A stretch of 64,000 bases of DNA, taken from the NCBI GenBank assembly GCA_021323945.1, contig JAJPKA010000005.1:31029-95028 (forward strand), written 5' to 3'. Origin of the DNA: Pseudomonadota bacterium (GTDB taxonomy: Bacteria; Desulfobacterota; Binatia; Binatales; Binataceae). Position 1 is the first letter of the stretch, and every line of letters begins with the position of its first letter. The translations under genes were made by a program, and so were the position numbers. A model generated the notes under the pieces. The model was not told where the DNA came from, ran no database searches, and saw only the letters and a program-made list of their open reading frames with translations. Positions 18,363-28,000 of this stretch are shown in pieces.

Positions 18363-19662
18363 TGACTTGCACTCCCTCGGCAATCGCGCGCCGCTTGCTG
18401 AACTTAATCGCTGCGTTGTCGATGTTAATCGAGCAGAGCGAACCGCACATGCTGCAGACATTCGAGCCAGCAGCCTCGCTCTCCTCTTTATAGCGGCGAG
18501 CCTTATCCGGGTCCATCGCCATTGCGTACATGCCTTCCCAGTTAAGCGCCTTGCGATAACGCGACATCTGGTCATTCCAGACTTTGGCAGCTCTCACGCC
18601 TTTGACCAGATCGCCTGAATGGGCCGCTATTCTTGTGGCGATGAGCCCCTCACGTACGTCGTTGAGGTCGGGCAGACGTAGATGTTCCGCGGGCGTTACA
18701 TAGCAAAGGAAGTCCGTGCCCGCGGCCGACGCGATCGCACCGCCGATTGCACCGGTAATATGGTCGTAGCCTGGTGCAACGTCGCAGGTCAGCGGTCCGA
18801 GCACGTAAAAAGGCGCCCCGGCACAGACCCGCTTCTCGAGTTTGACATTAGCTTCGATTTGATCAAGCGGAACGTGCCCCGGTCCTTCGATCATAACTTG
18901 CACGCCGTTGGCGCGGGCACGCTCGGTGAGCTCGCCCAACACCAGGAGCTCAGCTAATTGCCCACGATCGGTCGCATCACCGGTCGCACCGGGGCGAAGC
19001 CCATCGCCCAGTGATATCGTCACGTCATGCTCGCGAAGGATTTCGCACATTTCATCAAAGTTCTCGTACAGCGGGTTCTCCTTCCCTGTGCGCTCGATCC
19101 ATGCGGCCAAAAGCGAGCCGCCCCGGGAGACGATTCCCTCGATGCGCTGATGGGCGCGCAGTCTCCGCACCGTTTCCCGGGTGACGCCGCAATGGAGTGT
19201 CATGTAATCAACCCCTTGGCGTGCCTGGCGCTCGATCACTTCCAGGAAGAAAGCCGCATCGAGATCCATGATCGAGCGTTCGGAAGCAACCTGGTAAATC
19301 GGCACCGTCCCCAGAATCACCGGACAGCGCGACAGGATTTCGATCCGGATCCGATCGAGATCGGTACCGGTTGACAGATCCATAACCGAATCGGCACCGA
19401 AGCGCACCGCCGTATAAAGCTTTTCTATTTCTTCGTCAAGAAGTTGGTGAAAGTTTGATGCCCCGATATTGGCGTTAACCTTGGTCCGCAGCTTTCGCCC
19501 GATGCCAATGGCGCGAAACTGATGATGAATATTGTGCGGAATGACAACTTCACCGGTCGCAACCAGCGCGCGCACCTCATCCGGGCTGAGGCCCTCGTCG
19601 GCCGCGACCTCTTCCATTTGCGGCGTGATAATGCCCTTACGGGCAGCCTCAATTTGAGTCAT
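18346..19662 (-). CDS. thiC: Phosphomethylpyrimidine synthase ThiC
   Basis: MTQIEAARKGIITPQMEEVAADE; KVNANIGAS; TLHCGVT; MIEGPGHVPLDQIEANV; GPLTCDVAPGYDHITGAIGGAIA; C-terminal CSMCGSLCS. Confidence 0.95.
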   Translation of the reverse strand: MTQIEAARKGIITPQMEEVAADEGLSPDEVRALVATGEVVIPHNIHHQFRAIGIGRKLRTKVNANIGASNFHQLLDEEIEKLYTAVRFGADSVMDLSTGTDLDRIRIEILSRCPVILGTVPIYQVASERSIMDLDAAFFLEVIERQARQGVDYMTLHCGVTRETVRRLRAHQRIEGIVSRGGSLLAAWIERTGKENPLYENFDEMCEILREHDVTISLGDGLRPGATGDATDRGQLAELLVLGELTERARANGVQVMIEGPGHVPLDQIEANVKLEKRVCAGAPFYVLGPLTCDVAPGYDHITGAIGGAIASAAGTDFLCYVTPAEHLRLPDLNDVREGLIATRIAAHSGDLVKGVRAAKVWNDQMSRYRKALNWEGMYAMAMDPDKARRYKEESEAAGSNVCSMCGSLCSINIDNAAIKFSKRRAIAEGVQVNAAAG

Positions 19663-19876
19663 TTCGGCACCTCTGTCTGAGCTGCAATCGATTGGAGCCG
19701 TGTTTTTTATAGGACCGCTTGGCCAAATCGTCCAGCGCAAGCGATTGGTCTTAATAGCTTCATTGTATCAGCACGCCGGGTCAAATCCGAAGTATCGGTT
19801 TTTTACTTATACACGCTGCCGATGTCATCGTCACGGGTCAGGACCTCTCCCCCGGAGCCGTTGCTTATCACGCTGC

Positions 19877-19890
19877 TTGCCAAGCGGCAA
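19877..19890. other. Short hairpin TTGCC-AAGC-GGCAA
   Basis: Perfect 5-bp inverted repeat with 4-nt loop in the thiC/VOC divergent intergenic region. Confidence 0.4.
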
Positions 19891-19902
19891 TTAGCTTATC
19901 TT

Positions 19903-19918
19903 GAGTTCAGACGAACTC
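19903..19918. other. Short hairpin/operator-like repeat GAGTTC-AGAC-GAACTC
   Basis: Perfect 6-bp inverted repeat with 4-nt spacer, 12 bp from the previous hairpin. Confidence 0.4.
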
Positions 19919-20102
19919 ATACGTCATTAGACGAGTCGCGGGCGGTTTGTCCATTAGGGGTCTTTCGTTCCGATGCGTTTTCCGCTGCTGACCCTACGTT
20001 TACGTGCTCGCCCGCTTTCAGCACTTCGCCGGTTGAGATCTGACCTGTTACCTCGTCCTTACTGGGATGATTTATGCTGCAGTGACAACCAGGAGGCTAG
20101 TT

Positions 20103-20567
20103 ATGATCCGCGGGATTCATCATACGGCGATTTCCACCCCTGACCTCGAACGCGCCGTCACCTTCTACCGTGACCTGCTGGGGTTTGAGCAGGTATTTAC
20201 CTCCGCGTGGGGACGCGGCACCGAAACCGCCGACAAGATAACCGGCCTGAAAAATTCCGCGGCTCGGGTCGTGATGCTCAAAGCTGGCAACGCGTGCATC
20301 GAGCTCTTTGAATATTCAAACCCGGAGCCGAAAACCGGCAGCCTCAGTCGGCCTGTCTGCGACCACGGGATTACACACTTATGCCTCGAGGTTCGCGACA
20401 TCGAAGCCGAGTACCATCGGCTCAAGGCTGCGGGAATGGTCTTCCACTGCCCTCCCCAAAAGATGGGAGGAGTGAGTGCGACCTATGGACGCGACCCTGA
20501 TGGAAACGTAGTGGAATTGCTCGAGGTGAACAATCCCGACAATCCAATGGCGCTGAATCTTGGCTGA
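20103..20567 (+). CDS. VOC/glyoxalase family protein
   Basis: MIRGIHHTAISTPDLERAVTFYRDLLGFEQVFT; HLCLEVRDIEAEYHRLKAAGM; YGRDPDGNVVELLE. Confidence 0.92.
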   Translation: MIRGIHHTAISTPDLERAVTFYRDLLGFEQVFTSAWGRGTETADKITGLKNSAARVVMLKAGNACIELFEYSNPEPKTGSLSRPVCDHGITHLCLEVRDIEAEYHRLKAAGMVFHCPPQKMGGVSATYGRDPDGNVVELLEVNNPDNPMALNLG

Positions 20568-20828
20568 ATCAGTCAGCCCACAGTAGCCCTTGCGGCCGGC
20601 GCAGCTGACCTGGAATCGGCAGCAGCGGTGGCCACATTGCACTCAAAACCACATTGATAGTCTTTAGCTCAAAGAGATAGTTTCCGGCATAAAGCGAGCA
20701 ATGGGAACCGGTCACGGGCATATTGGAGATGCTTCTGACGCGAAACTCAACCATCCGGTTGCGTCTACCCTGGAGGTTCACTCCCTAAAGCCCGTAGACA
20801 CCCGCGTCAAGCAGGCAGAGAGCGGCAT

Positions 20829-22517
20829 ATGACGAGACGTTCGGATGAACGCAGCGGCGGGCAGCTGCTGGTTGACCAGCTAAAGCTTCATGGTACCGAT
20901 TTGGTGTTTTGCGTGCCCGGAGAAAGCTTTCTCGCTGTACTCGACGCGCTATACGACGTCCGCAACGAGATTCGGCTAATCGTCTGCCGACAGGAAGGCG
21001 GTGCCGCATATATGGCGGACGCTTATGGAAAACTGACCGGCCGCCCCGGGGTCTGCTTCGTGACGCGAGGGCCGGGAGCCAGCAATGCCTGTGCAGGCGT
21101 CCATACGGCTTACCAGGACTCCACTCCCATGATTCTGTTCGTCGGGCAGGTCGCACGCTCCCATCACGAGCGACAGGCGTTCCAGGAAGTCGACTTGCGC
21201 CGGATGTATGGCCAGCTGGCCAAGTGGGTAGCAGAGATCGAGGAGGCGCGCCGAATTCCCGAGTTTGTGGCGCGCGCATTCACGGTCGCAACCTCCGGAA
21301 GGCCCGGTCCGGTCGTGCTTGCTTTGCCTGAAGATATGTTGCGCGAGCGGGCGGTGGTGAGTGATGTCGCTCCATACAAAGCCGTCCAAGCCCATCCGGG
21401 GGCATCCGACCTCGCGCGGATGCGCCAGATGCTAGCGGGCGCCCAGCGTCCCATTATGATCCTTGGAGGAACCACCTGGAATTCCCAAGCGGTGGCAGAC
21501 ATCAAGGTGTTTGCTGAGAACAATCACCTTCCAGTAGCAACGACCTTTCGGCGCCAGGACCGGTTCGACAACCTCCACCCCTGCTATGCGGGAGACCTCG
21601 GCATTTCCCCCAATCCGAAGCTTGCAGCTCGGATTAAACAGGCAGATCTTGTGATAGCCGTCGGTACTCGTTTGGGAGAAGCAGCCACCGACAGCTACAA
21701 ACTTCTGGCCGTGCCACGGCCTGCCCAAAAACTGATCCACGCCTACATGGAAGCCGATGAACTGGGGCGTGTATATCAGGCCGATTTGCCCATCAATGCG
21801 GGAATGCAGCAATTCGCGGCCGCAGTACGAGCGTTGAAGCCGGTTGATGCGTCAGTGTGGGCGGCCGAAACTCACATCGCCCATCATGAGTATTTGGAGT
21901 ATAGCCGACCCGTCCCCAATGCCGGTCGCTTGCAAGTCGCCGAGATAATTGCGCTGCTCCGTCAAAAACTACCTCCCGAGACGATCGTCTGTAACGGAGC
22001 TGGTAACTACTCGGGATGGGTGCATAGGTTCTGGCAGTTTCGCGAATACCCGACTCAGCTCGCGCCAACCAGCGGGTCGATGGGCTACGGCGTGCCGGCT
22101 GCGGTAGCCGCTGCGTCGCTCTATCCCGAGCGGCCCGTCTTATCGTTTTCAGGCGACGGATGCTTTCTCATGAATGGTCAGGAGATTGCCACAGCCATCC
22201 AATACGGTCTCAAACCGATCTTTTTCGTCGTCAACAATGGCATGTACGGAACCATCCGGATGCATCAGGAAATCAATTACCCTTCACGAATCATCGGTAC
22301 GATGCTTACCAACCCTGACTTCGCCGCCCTTGGCAGTGCCTATGGGCTTTATAGCGAGACGGTCGAAAGCACCGACCAGTTTGTGGAAGCGTTTGCGCGG
22401 GCGCGTCAGGCCGACCGCGCATCTTTAATTGAGCTTCGGCTTGATCCGGAAGCTATCAGTACGCGTATCAGCTTGAGTAAACTTCGTGAACAGTCTGCTA
22501 ATCGGCATCGTGATTGA
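20829..22517 (+). CDS. ThDP-dependent enzyme, acetolactate-synthase-like
   Basis: GGQLLVDQLKLHGTDLVFCVPGESFLAVLDAL; CRQEGGAAYMADAYGKLTGRPGVCFVTRGPGASNA; FSGDGCFLMNGQEIATAIQYGLKPIFFVVNNGMYGTIRMHQ. Confidence 0.9.
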   Translation: MTRRSDERSGGQLLVDQLKLHGTDLVFCVPGESFLAVLDALYDVRNEIRLIVCRQEGGAAYMADAYGKLTGRPGVCFVTRGPGASNACAGVHTAYQDSTPMILFVGQVARSHHERQAFQEVDLRRMYGQLAKWVAEIEEARRIPEFVARAFTVATSGRPGPVVLALPEDMLRERAVVSDVAPYKAVQAHPGASDLARMRQMLAGAQRPIMILGGTTWNSQAVADIKVFAENNHLPVATTFRRQDRFDNLHPCYAGDLGISPNPKLAARIKQADLVIAVGTRLGEAATDSYKLLAVPRPAQKLIHAYMEADELGRVYQADLPINAGMQQFAAAVRALKPVDASVWAAETHIAHHEYLEYSRPVPNAGRLQVAEIIALLRQKLPPETIVCNGAGNYSGWVHRFWQFREYPTQLAPTSGSMGYGVPAAVAAASLYPERPVLSFSGDGCFLMNGQEIATAIQYGLKPIFFVVNNGMYGTIRMHQEINYPSRIIGTMLTNPDFAALGSAYGLYSETVESTDQFVEAFARARQADRASLIELRLDPEAISTRISLSKLREQSANRHRD

Positions 22518-23337
22518 AATCCAGTGGATCGGCTTTGATGTGCCTGTGACCACTATCAGCTACAGACAAACAATCAATCAAAACGCTCTCAAAAACCGTC
22601 AACCAGCAACTCTACCCTGGTTGGGTTGCAGCTGGGTCGTCAGTGTTATTCTTTCTGTCATCCTGACGAAGGCACCCAGCCTGGCCGCGGGCGAGCCTTC
22701 GCCGACCGGCGCGAAGCCCTTCTTTTTGGTGGCAAGCCGTGATATGCCCGACCCGGTTTTTCAAAAATCAGTGATCTTGATGCTGCCGCCCACCGAACCA
22801 CCACTCGTGGCAGGTGTGATTATTAATAAGCCCACCGATGTTAGGCTGGGCAATCTTTTCACGCAGCCACTGGCCGCCGGCAATCGAGCGCAGAAAGTAT
22901 ATTTCGGCGGACCGGTCGATCTCGCCAGACCGTTGCTAGTCATTCGAACCACGGTGCCGCCCGAGCAGGCGACTCGGCTCGACCGCAATGTCTTCGCAAT
23001 CGACAACCCGGCTTCTATCCGCGAGCTCTTAAGGTCTTCCGGTTACGGTGATGACGCGCGCCTATTCCTTGGACGGGCCCAATGGGCGCAGGAACAACTG
23101 CGCGGCGAACTCCTCGAAGGCGCCTGGAGCGTAGTGCCATTGCAGACCGAGCTCATCTTCGATCATGATCCCGGCAGGGTTTGGCCGCTCTTGAGCCAGC
23201 ACGAGCACGTCCGCGAAGTCAAAGCGGAGACCTGCGATACCGGTGTTTTGTCTCTAACAATGTGCGGCGACGATCCCCCGTGGGAATTCCATTCTACCCC
23301 GGGGGTTATCCTTGAATTACCCGGCAGGCACCTATGA
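22486..23337 (+). CDS. YqgE/AlgH (UPF0301) family protein with a candidate N-terminal export signal; start uncertain
   Basis: KPFFLVASRDMPDPVFQKSVILMLPPTEPPLVAGVIINKPTDVRLGNLF; YFGGPVD; upstream hydrophobic segment WLGCSWVVSVILSVILTKAPSLAAGE. Confidence 0.8.
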   Translation: MNSLLIGIVIEIQWIGFDVPVTTISYRQTINQNALKNRQPATLPWLGCSWVVSVILSVILTKAPSLAAGEPSPTGAKPFFLVASRDMPDPVFQKSVILMLPPTEPPLVAGVIINKPTDVRLGNLFTQPLAAGNRAQKVYFGGPVDLARPLLVIRTTVPPEQATRLDRNVFAIDNPASIRELLRSSGYGDDARLFLGRAQWAQEQLRGELLEGAWSVVPLQTELIFDHDPGRVWPLLSQHEHVREVKAETCDTGVLSLTMCGDDPPWEFHSTPGVILELPGRHL

Positions 23338-23703
23338 GCGCAAAGGAGTGGATGGCTCATCGCACCGGTTGGTGCAATGTCATCTGGATTCGATGCAGCC
23401 ACCGCATCGCGTCAATGCTCTCGGCCCTGCTCCGCGGCTGCCCGCTCGGCGATTGCGCTGCGTATACAGCCAACTTGGTCGTTCCAAGCGCGTCTGGCCT
23501 GAAGGTTTGCTGGAAATGTATGAAGCACGGCTTAAACGATTATGAGGAGTAGCAACTGCCAGCTGCAGATCGCTTAACACGGGCAGAGCAAATTCATCGG
23601 CCGCAGTTCCAGCGGTGCTCTGGCCACAGCTGGCGAACGGTGATCAGACGACCGGTGGTCATCTGTTCAGCTCGGCCGCGGGTCCTACAGAGAGGAAAAG
23701 TCT

Positions 23704-24873
23704 ATGAAATTCATGCTTCATCTCAACCCAGTCGTGCCGGCCTCGCCCGATGAACGTGAGCGCTTGCGCCCAATTGCTCACCGCACGGAGAAGATCCAAC
23801 AGATGCTGCAGGAGATGGTTGAACTCGCTCAGATGGCCGAGGAACTGGGTTTCGAAATCGTGACTTACTCCGAGCACCACTTTTATACCGAGGGAATGGA
23901 AGCGGGGGCCACACCCACCCCGCATTTGCTCAACCTGCTATTGAAGACAAAACGCATCAAGGTCGGTCCGCTCGGTTTCGTGCTTCCTACCTGGGATCCG
24001 ATTCGATTGGCCGAAGACGTCGCCTGGGCGGATCAGATCAGCCAGGGGCGCGTTATCGTGGGACTGGCCAGAGGTGTCTTCCCCCGATGGGTTAACGTGT
24101 TGGGGCAGCAATACGAAACCCGGCCCGGCGTCCTCGGCCCCGAGGCCGAACAACACAACCGCGAGGTCTTCGAGGAACTGTTCAAGGTCGTCAAGTTGTC
24201 GTGGGCCGATGAGCCGTTCTCCTTCGATGGCAAGTACTATCGGGTGCCCAATCCCGCTGAAGGAATCGAGTGGCTGCCGCATCGCGCAACCGCCCGCTAT
24301 GGGGCGCCGGGAGAACTCGATGAGAATGGACGCCTGCGTCGGATCTCGCCGGTACCCAAGCCGTTTCAAAAGCCGCACCCGCCGCTTTTCCAGGCTCTAA
24401 CCACCGCCGAAGAGACGATCCGCTGGGCCGCTCGTGAATCCGTAACGCCGGTCATTTTTCTTCCTTTCCCGGAACAAGCAATTAAAGGCGCCCAGTTTTA
24501 CCGAGACGAGGCAGCCAAAGTTGGCCGAACCCTCGATCTGGGTCAGAACATCGGCTTGGCCCGCTTGCTTTACATTGGCGACAGTTATGCTGAAGCGATG
24601 GAAATGGCACGTGCCGGCTCAATCTTTCTGTTTCGTAATTTTCACTCAAAATTCTACCCGCAGATCCCGGAAACCGTAGAGCCGCTGGTTGAAGCGGGCA
24701 TGGTCTTCGCCGGAACGGTTGACGGCATTCGTCAGCGCCTAGCCGAGGTGCAACAAAAGCTGAACCCGGAGTATTTTCTATGGGTGTGTGATCAGGGGTA
24801 TCTGCCGCTCGACCAGGTCAAGCGCCAGACTGAACTTTTTGGCACCAAGGTAATGCCGGAATTCATGGGATGA
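23704..24873 (+). CDS. LLM class flavin-dependent oxidoreductase
   Basis: ELAQMAEELGFEIVTYSEHHFYTEGMEAGATPTPHLLNLLLKTKRIKVGPLGFVLPTWDPIRLAEDVAWADQISQGRVIVGLARG. Confidence 0.93.
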   Translation: MKFMLHLNPVVPASPDERERLRPIAHRTEKIQQMLQEMVELAQMAEELGFEIVTYSEHHFYTEGMEAGATPTPHLLNLLLKTKRIKVGPLGFVLPTWDPIRLAEDVAWADQISQGRVIVGLARGVFPRWVNVLGQQYETRPGVLGPEAEQHNREVFEELFKVVKLSWADEPFSFDGKYYRVPNPAEGIEWLPHRATARYGAPGELDENGRLRRISPVPKPFQKPHPPLFQALTTAEETIRWAARESVTPVIFLPFPEQAIKGAQFYRDEAAKVGRTLDLGQNIGLARLLYIGDSYAEAMEMARAGSIFLFRNFHSKFYPQIPETVEPLVEAGMVFAGTVDGIRQRLAEVQQKLNPEYFLWVCDQGYLPLDQVKRQTELFGTKVMPEFMG

Positions 24874-24988
24874 ATATGACGTCAATGCCGGTGAGAGCGT
24901 TTCTGTAAGTTCGCGGAGTCGTCGCAATCTCAACGTTGAAATCTGCCGGTAACAGTCAAGATATTTGCCATTGCCTCGGAGGGTACTC

Positions 24989-26113
24989 ATGCGGATCCAG
25001 TACTCAAAAGGTCGCGTTCCCAAGCAGGCCCACGTCGCGATACCTGAAGGGCTATACGAAGAAGAGCATGGACGCCAGGGTTTTTTCGGGCCGGCAACTC
25101 AGTTCTATCACACTCATCCGCCGACCGACTGGAAACGGATCGAAGGACCACTACGCCCTCGCGCTTTCCGAACTTATGATCTTAAACCGGGCGATCTCGA
25201 GGACCCACGCGGCGAGCCAGTAAAATTGTTGTTTAACAATGACGTGGCACTGTTCGTGTCGCGACGCTCCCAACCGATGCCCTTCTGCTTTCGCAATGCG
25301 GACGGTGACGAGATTCACTTCATCCACAAAGGCCGAGGTTTACTCCAAAGTGACTTTGGCCCACTTAATTACTCGGAGGGGGATTATATCGTTGTCCCCA
25401 AGGGCACCAACTACAGAATCGTCCCCGAGACCAGCGACAATTTGACTTTGATTATTCAGTCCCGAACCCCGGTCCGTTTTCCCGAACGCGGAGCAATTGG
25501 CCATTATGCGCCGTTCGACTACGACGTAATCGAAACCCCTGAACCTGAACCAGTGACAGAGCAAAGGCCCGAATGGGAGTTGCGCGTGCGCCGGCGCGGC
25601 GAATACACGTCTGTGTTCTATGATTTCTGTCCGCTCGATGTAGCGGGTTGGAAAGGCACTCACTGTGTCTTCAAATTGAATGTCAAACATTTCCGACCGC
25701 TAATGAGCGAAGGAATTCATCTGCCTCCCAGCGCCCATGGAACATTCGAGGCTGACGGATTTGTCGTCTGTACATTCGCCCCCCGCCCGCTAGAGGGCGA
25801 CCCCCAGGCTCTACGAGTGCCGTGGTATCACCGAAATATCGACTATGATGAAGTGTTTTTCGTGCACAGCGGAGAATTCAGTCTCAGTCGGCGAAGCGGC
25901 ACCACGCCGTTCGGCGTCCTGTCGCTTAATCCGCAGGGCTTGCACCATGGTCCCCAGCCCGGAGTCTGGGAAGACAGTATCAAGAACTGGCGCAAGGATG
26001 CGCGGCTCGACTTCGTAGCCGTTAATCTTGACGCCGAGGAACCCCTGACGATGACACCCGAGGCCCACCAGGTCGAAATCGCCGCCTACGCTGATCTGTG
26101 GTCGCGAAAGTAG
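24989..26113 (+). CDS. Homogentisate 1,2-dioxygenase-like protein
   Basis: PAFCFRNADGDEIHFIHKGRG-like cupin half; VPWYHRNIDYDEVFFVHSGEFSLSRR...NPQGLHHGPQPG with conserved His/Glu. Confidence 0.85.
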   Translation: MRIQYSKGRVPKQAHVAIPEGLYEEEHGRQGFFGPATQFYHTHPPTDWKRIEGPLRPRAFRTYDLKPGDLEDPRGEPVKLLFNNDVALFVSRRSQPMPFCFRNADGDEIHFIHKGRGLLQSDFGPLNYSEGDYIVVPKGTNYRIVPETSDNLTLIIQSRTPVRFPERGAIGHYAPFDYDVIETPEPEPVTEQRPEWELRVRRRGEYTSVFYDFCPLDVAGWKGTHCVFKLNVKHFRPLMSEGIHLPPSAHGTFEADGFVVCTFAPRPLEGDPQALRVPWYHRNIDYDEVFFVHSGEFSLSRRSGTTPFGVLSLNPQGLHHGPQPGVWEDSIKNWRKDARLDFVAVNLDAEEPLTMTPEAHQVEIAAYADLWSRK

Positions 26114-26140
26114 GTAACGGTTACTCGCACAGGAGCTTGA

Positions 26141-27577
26141 ATGGGCATTCGCACAGGCAGGCAATACCTCCAAGGCCTTAGAGATGACCGCGCGGTCTAC
26201 GTAAGCGGCGAGCGGATCAGAGACGTAACCGCTTACCCGCCTTTCCAGCGGACCGTAACAACGCTAGCGGAATTATATGAGCTACAGCACGATCCCGCAC
26301 ACAAACCAGTTCTGACGTATCCTTCGCCGACCACGGGCGAGCCAGTCAGCACCTCGTTCCTAATCGCTGAGACCGCTGAGGACGTTGCCCGTCGGGTAGC
26401 CGGGGAGGAGTTGCGGGCCGAAGCGACGTTCGGTCTGATGGGCCGCTTGCCCGACTTTATGAACGCGATGGTCACGGATGCCGCGGTTGCGGCAGCTTAC
26501 CTCGCCCAGCACCAACCGCAATTCGCAAACAACCTGGTGCGTTACTACGAGTACTGCCGAGAAAACGATCTCTGCCTCACGCATACCCTGGTCGATCCGC
26601 AAATCGACCGCTCGAAGGGGCCAGCCGAGCAAGCCGATCCGGCAGCCGCCTTGCATCGCGTGCGGGAAACCGACCGCGGCATTATTGTCCATGGGGCCCG
26701 GATGTTGTCGACCCTGGCCCCCTTCGCCGACGAGATCTGGGTCGGACCGTTTTATCCGCGCAAGGCCGGCGAGGAACCGTACGCGCTCTGCTTTGCAATT
26801 CCGATTGATACGCCCGGCTTGAAGTTTATCTGTCGCGAACCCTACGACACCGGCCGCAGCAGATTTGATCGTCCAGTCTCGTCACGTTTCGACGAAGAGG
26901 ACGCGTTGGCGATCTTCGACCACGTGCTGGTTCCATGGGAACGCTTGTTCATTAATGGAGATATCGAGGCGTCCAACTCCTTCCTCGTGCACGGCGCCGG
27001 CTACGCTTTGCTCCAGGCGACCATCCGCGGCGTGGTTAAATTGCGCTTCCTGGCCGGCCTTGCCTGTCACCTGGCCGAAGCCATCGGGCGTAGCGCTGCC
27101 CCTCATGTACAGGCCCAACTGGGTGAGCTGGTTGCCAAAGTGGAACTGGGCAACGGGCTATTGCGCGCCTCCGCTCAGGACGTTGTTGCGGCGCGGCGTG
27201 AGGGTCTCTCTTTGCGCGCGCTGGCCGCGGCGTTGTGGGTCTTTATCCCCGAGACCCAGATGCGTGCTGCAGAAATCATCCGGCAGTTAAGCGGCAGTGG
27301 GTTGATTATGACACCGACCGAGCGGGATTTTGACAATCCCGAAATCGCGCCCTTTTTGGAGCAATACCTCCAGGGCAAAGGTCTGAGCGCACGCGCCCGG
27401 GTGCGGCTGTTTAAACTCGCCTGGGACTTGATCGGAGAGCAGTTCGGCAGCCGCCAGTTACAGTACGAATGGTTCTATGCCGGCGATCCGATCTTTACCC
27501 GTTCCCGCTTCTATCGCTCTCCAGTAGTAGATAACTACAAGCAGATGGTTATGCGGCTATTGGAGACGGCGAATTAG
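26141..27577 (+). CDS. 4-hydroxyphenylacetate 3-monooxygenase (HpaB-like) oxygenase component
   Basis: MGIRTGRQYLQGLRDDRAVYVSGERIRDVTAYPPFQ; LTHTLVDPQIDRSKGP; FDEEDALAIFDHVLVPWERLFINGD; QYEWFYAGDP. Confidence 0.93.
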   Translation: MGIRTGRQYLQGLRDDRAVYVSGERIRDVTAYPPFQRTVTTLAELYELQHDPAHKPVLTYPSPTTGEPVSTSFLIAETAEDVARRVAGEELRAEATFGLMGRLPDFMNAMVTDAAVAAAYLAQHQPQFANNLVRYYEYCRENDLCLTHTLVDPQIDRSKGPAEQADPAAALHRVRETDRGIIVHGARMLSTLAPFADEIWVGPFYPRKAGEEPYALCFAIPIDTPGLKFICREPYDTGRSRFDRPVSSRFDEEDALAIFDHVLVPWERLFINGDIEASNSFLVHGAGYALLQATIRGVVKLRFLAGLACHLAEAIGRSAAPHVQAQLGELVAKVELGNGLLRASAQDVVAARREGLSLRALAAALWVFIPETQMRAAEIIRQLSGSGLIMTPTERDFDNPEIAPFLEQYLQGKGLSARARVRLFKLAWDLIGEQFGSRQLQYEWFYAGDPIFTRSRFYRSPVVDNYKQMVMRLLETAN

Positions 27578-27627
27578 AGGGCTGGCCGAAGCTTTCACAC
27601 TGAAGGTTCGCGCTTCGTGACTCGACC

Positions 27628-27882
27628 TCACAATTCACCGCGCAGCGAAGCCCACAACAAAAATGCCGCCCAGGCAATGATAGGATCATCCGAGACTTTG
27701 CCTTCCCCGGGAATTTCGGGGGCAGGGGGTAGCGTGCGCAGCTCCTCAGGCGTCAGAGCCTCGCGAGCGATTGCGCAAATCGCCGCCATGCTCGGCTCCT
27801 GCTTCGATTCGTTGAATGCACGCATCACTCCCAGCATCTTAACCACGCCCGGCGACTGGGTTGGGTCGAAATCGAACTTCAT
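27628..27882 (-). CDS. Small conserved hypothetical protein
   Basis: 84-aa ORF MKFDFDPTQSPGVVKMLGVMRAFNES..., stands alone on its strand; sparse evidence. Confidence 0.5.
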   Translation of the reverse strand: MKFDFDPTQSPGVVKMLGVMRAFNESKQEPSMAAICAIAREALTPEELRTLPPAPEIPGEGKVSDDPIIAWAAFLLWASLRGEL

Positions 27883-28000
27883 GGCGGTACCTGGGATAAA
27901 CCATTCTTGTCGGTATACAAAAGCCGCACGTGACCCCGATGCATCCGTGCGGACCTTGCAGCCTACCCGTCTCTTACTTCTGATGGAATCAGTTTCAAAA

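Noticed and set aside
18346-18460. ThiC C-terminal CSMCGSLCS with CX2CX3C spacing instead of CX2CX4C
   Set aside because: Shorter spacing is, to my knowledge, found in short-form ThiC proteins; not by itself evidence for a BzaF-type paralog.
19663-20102. TPP riboswitch upstream of thiC
   Set aside because: Fragments such as CGTAGGG and GGTTGAGAT occur, but not in the right order, strand or spacing for the TPP consensus.
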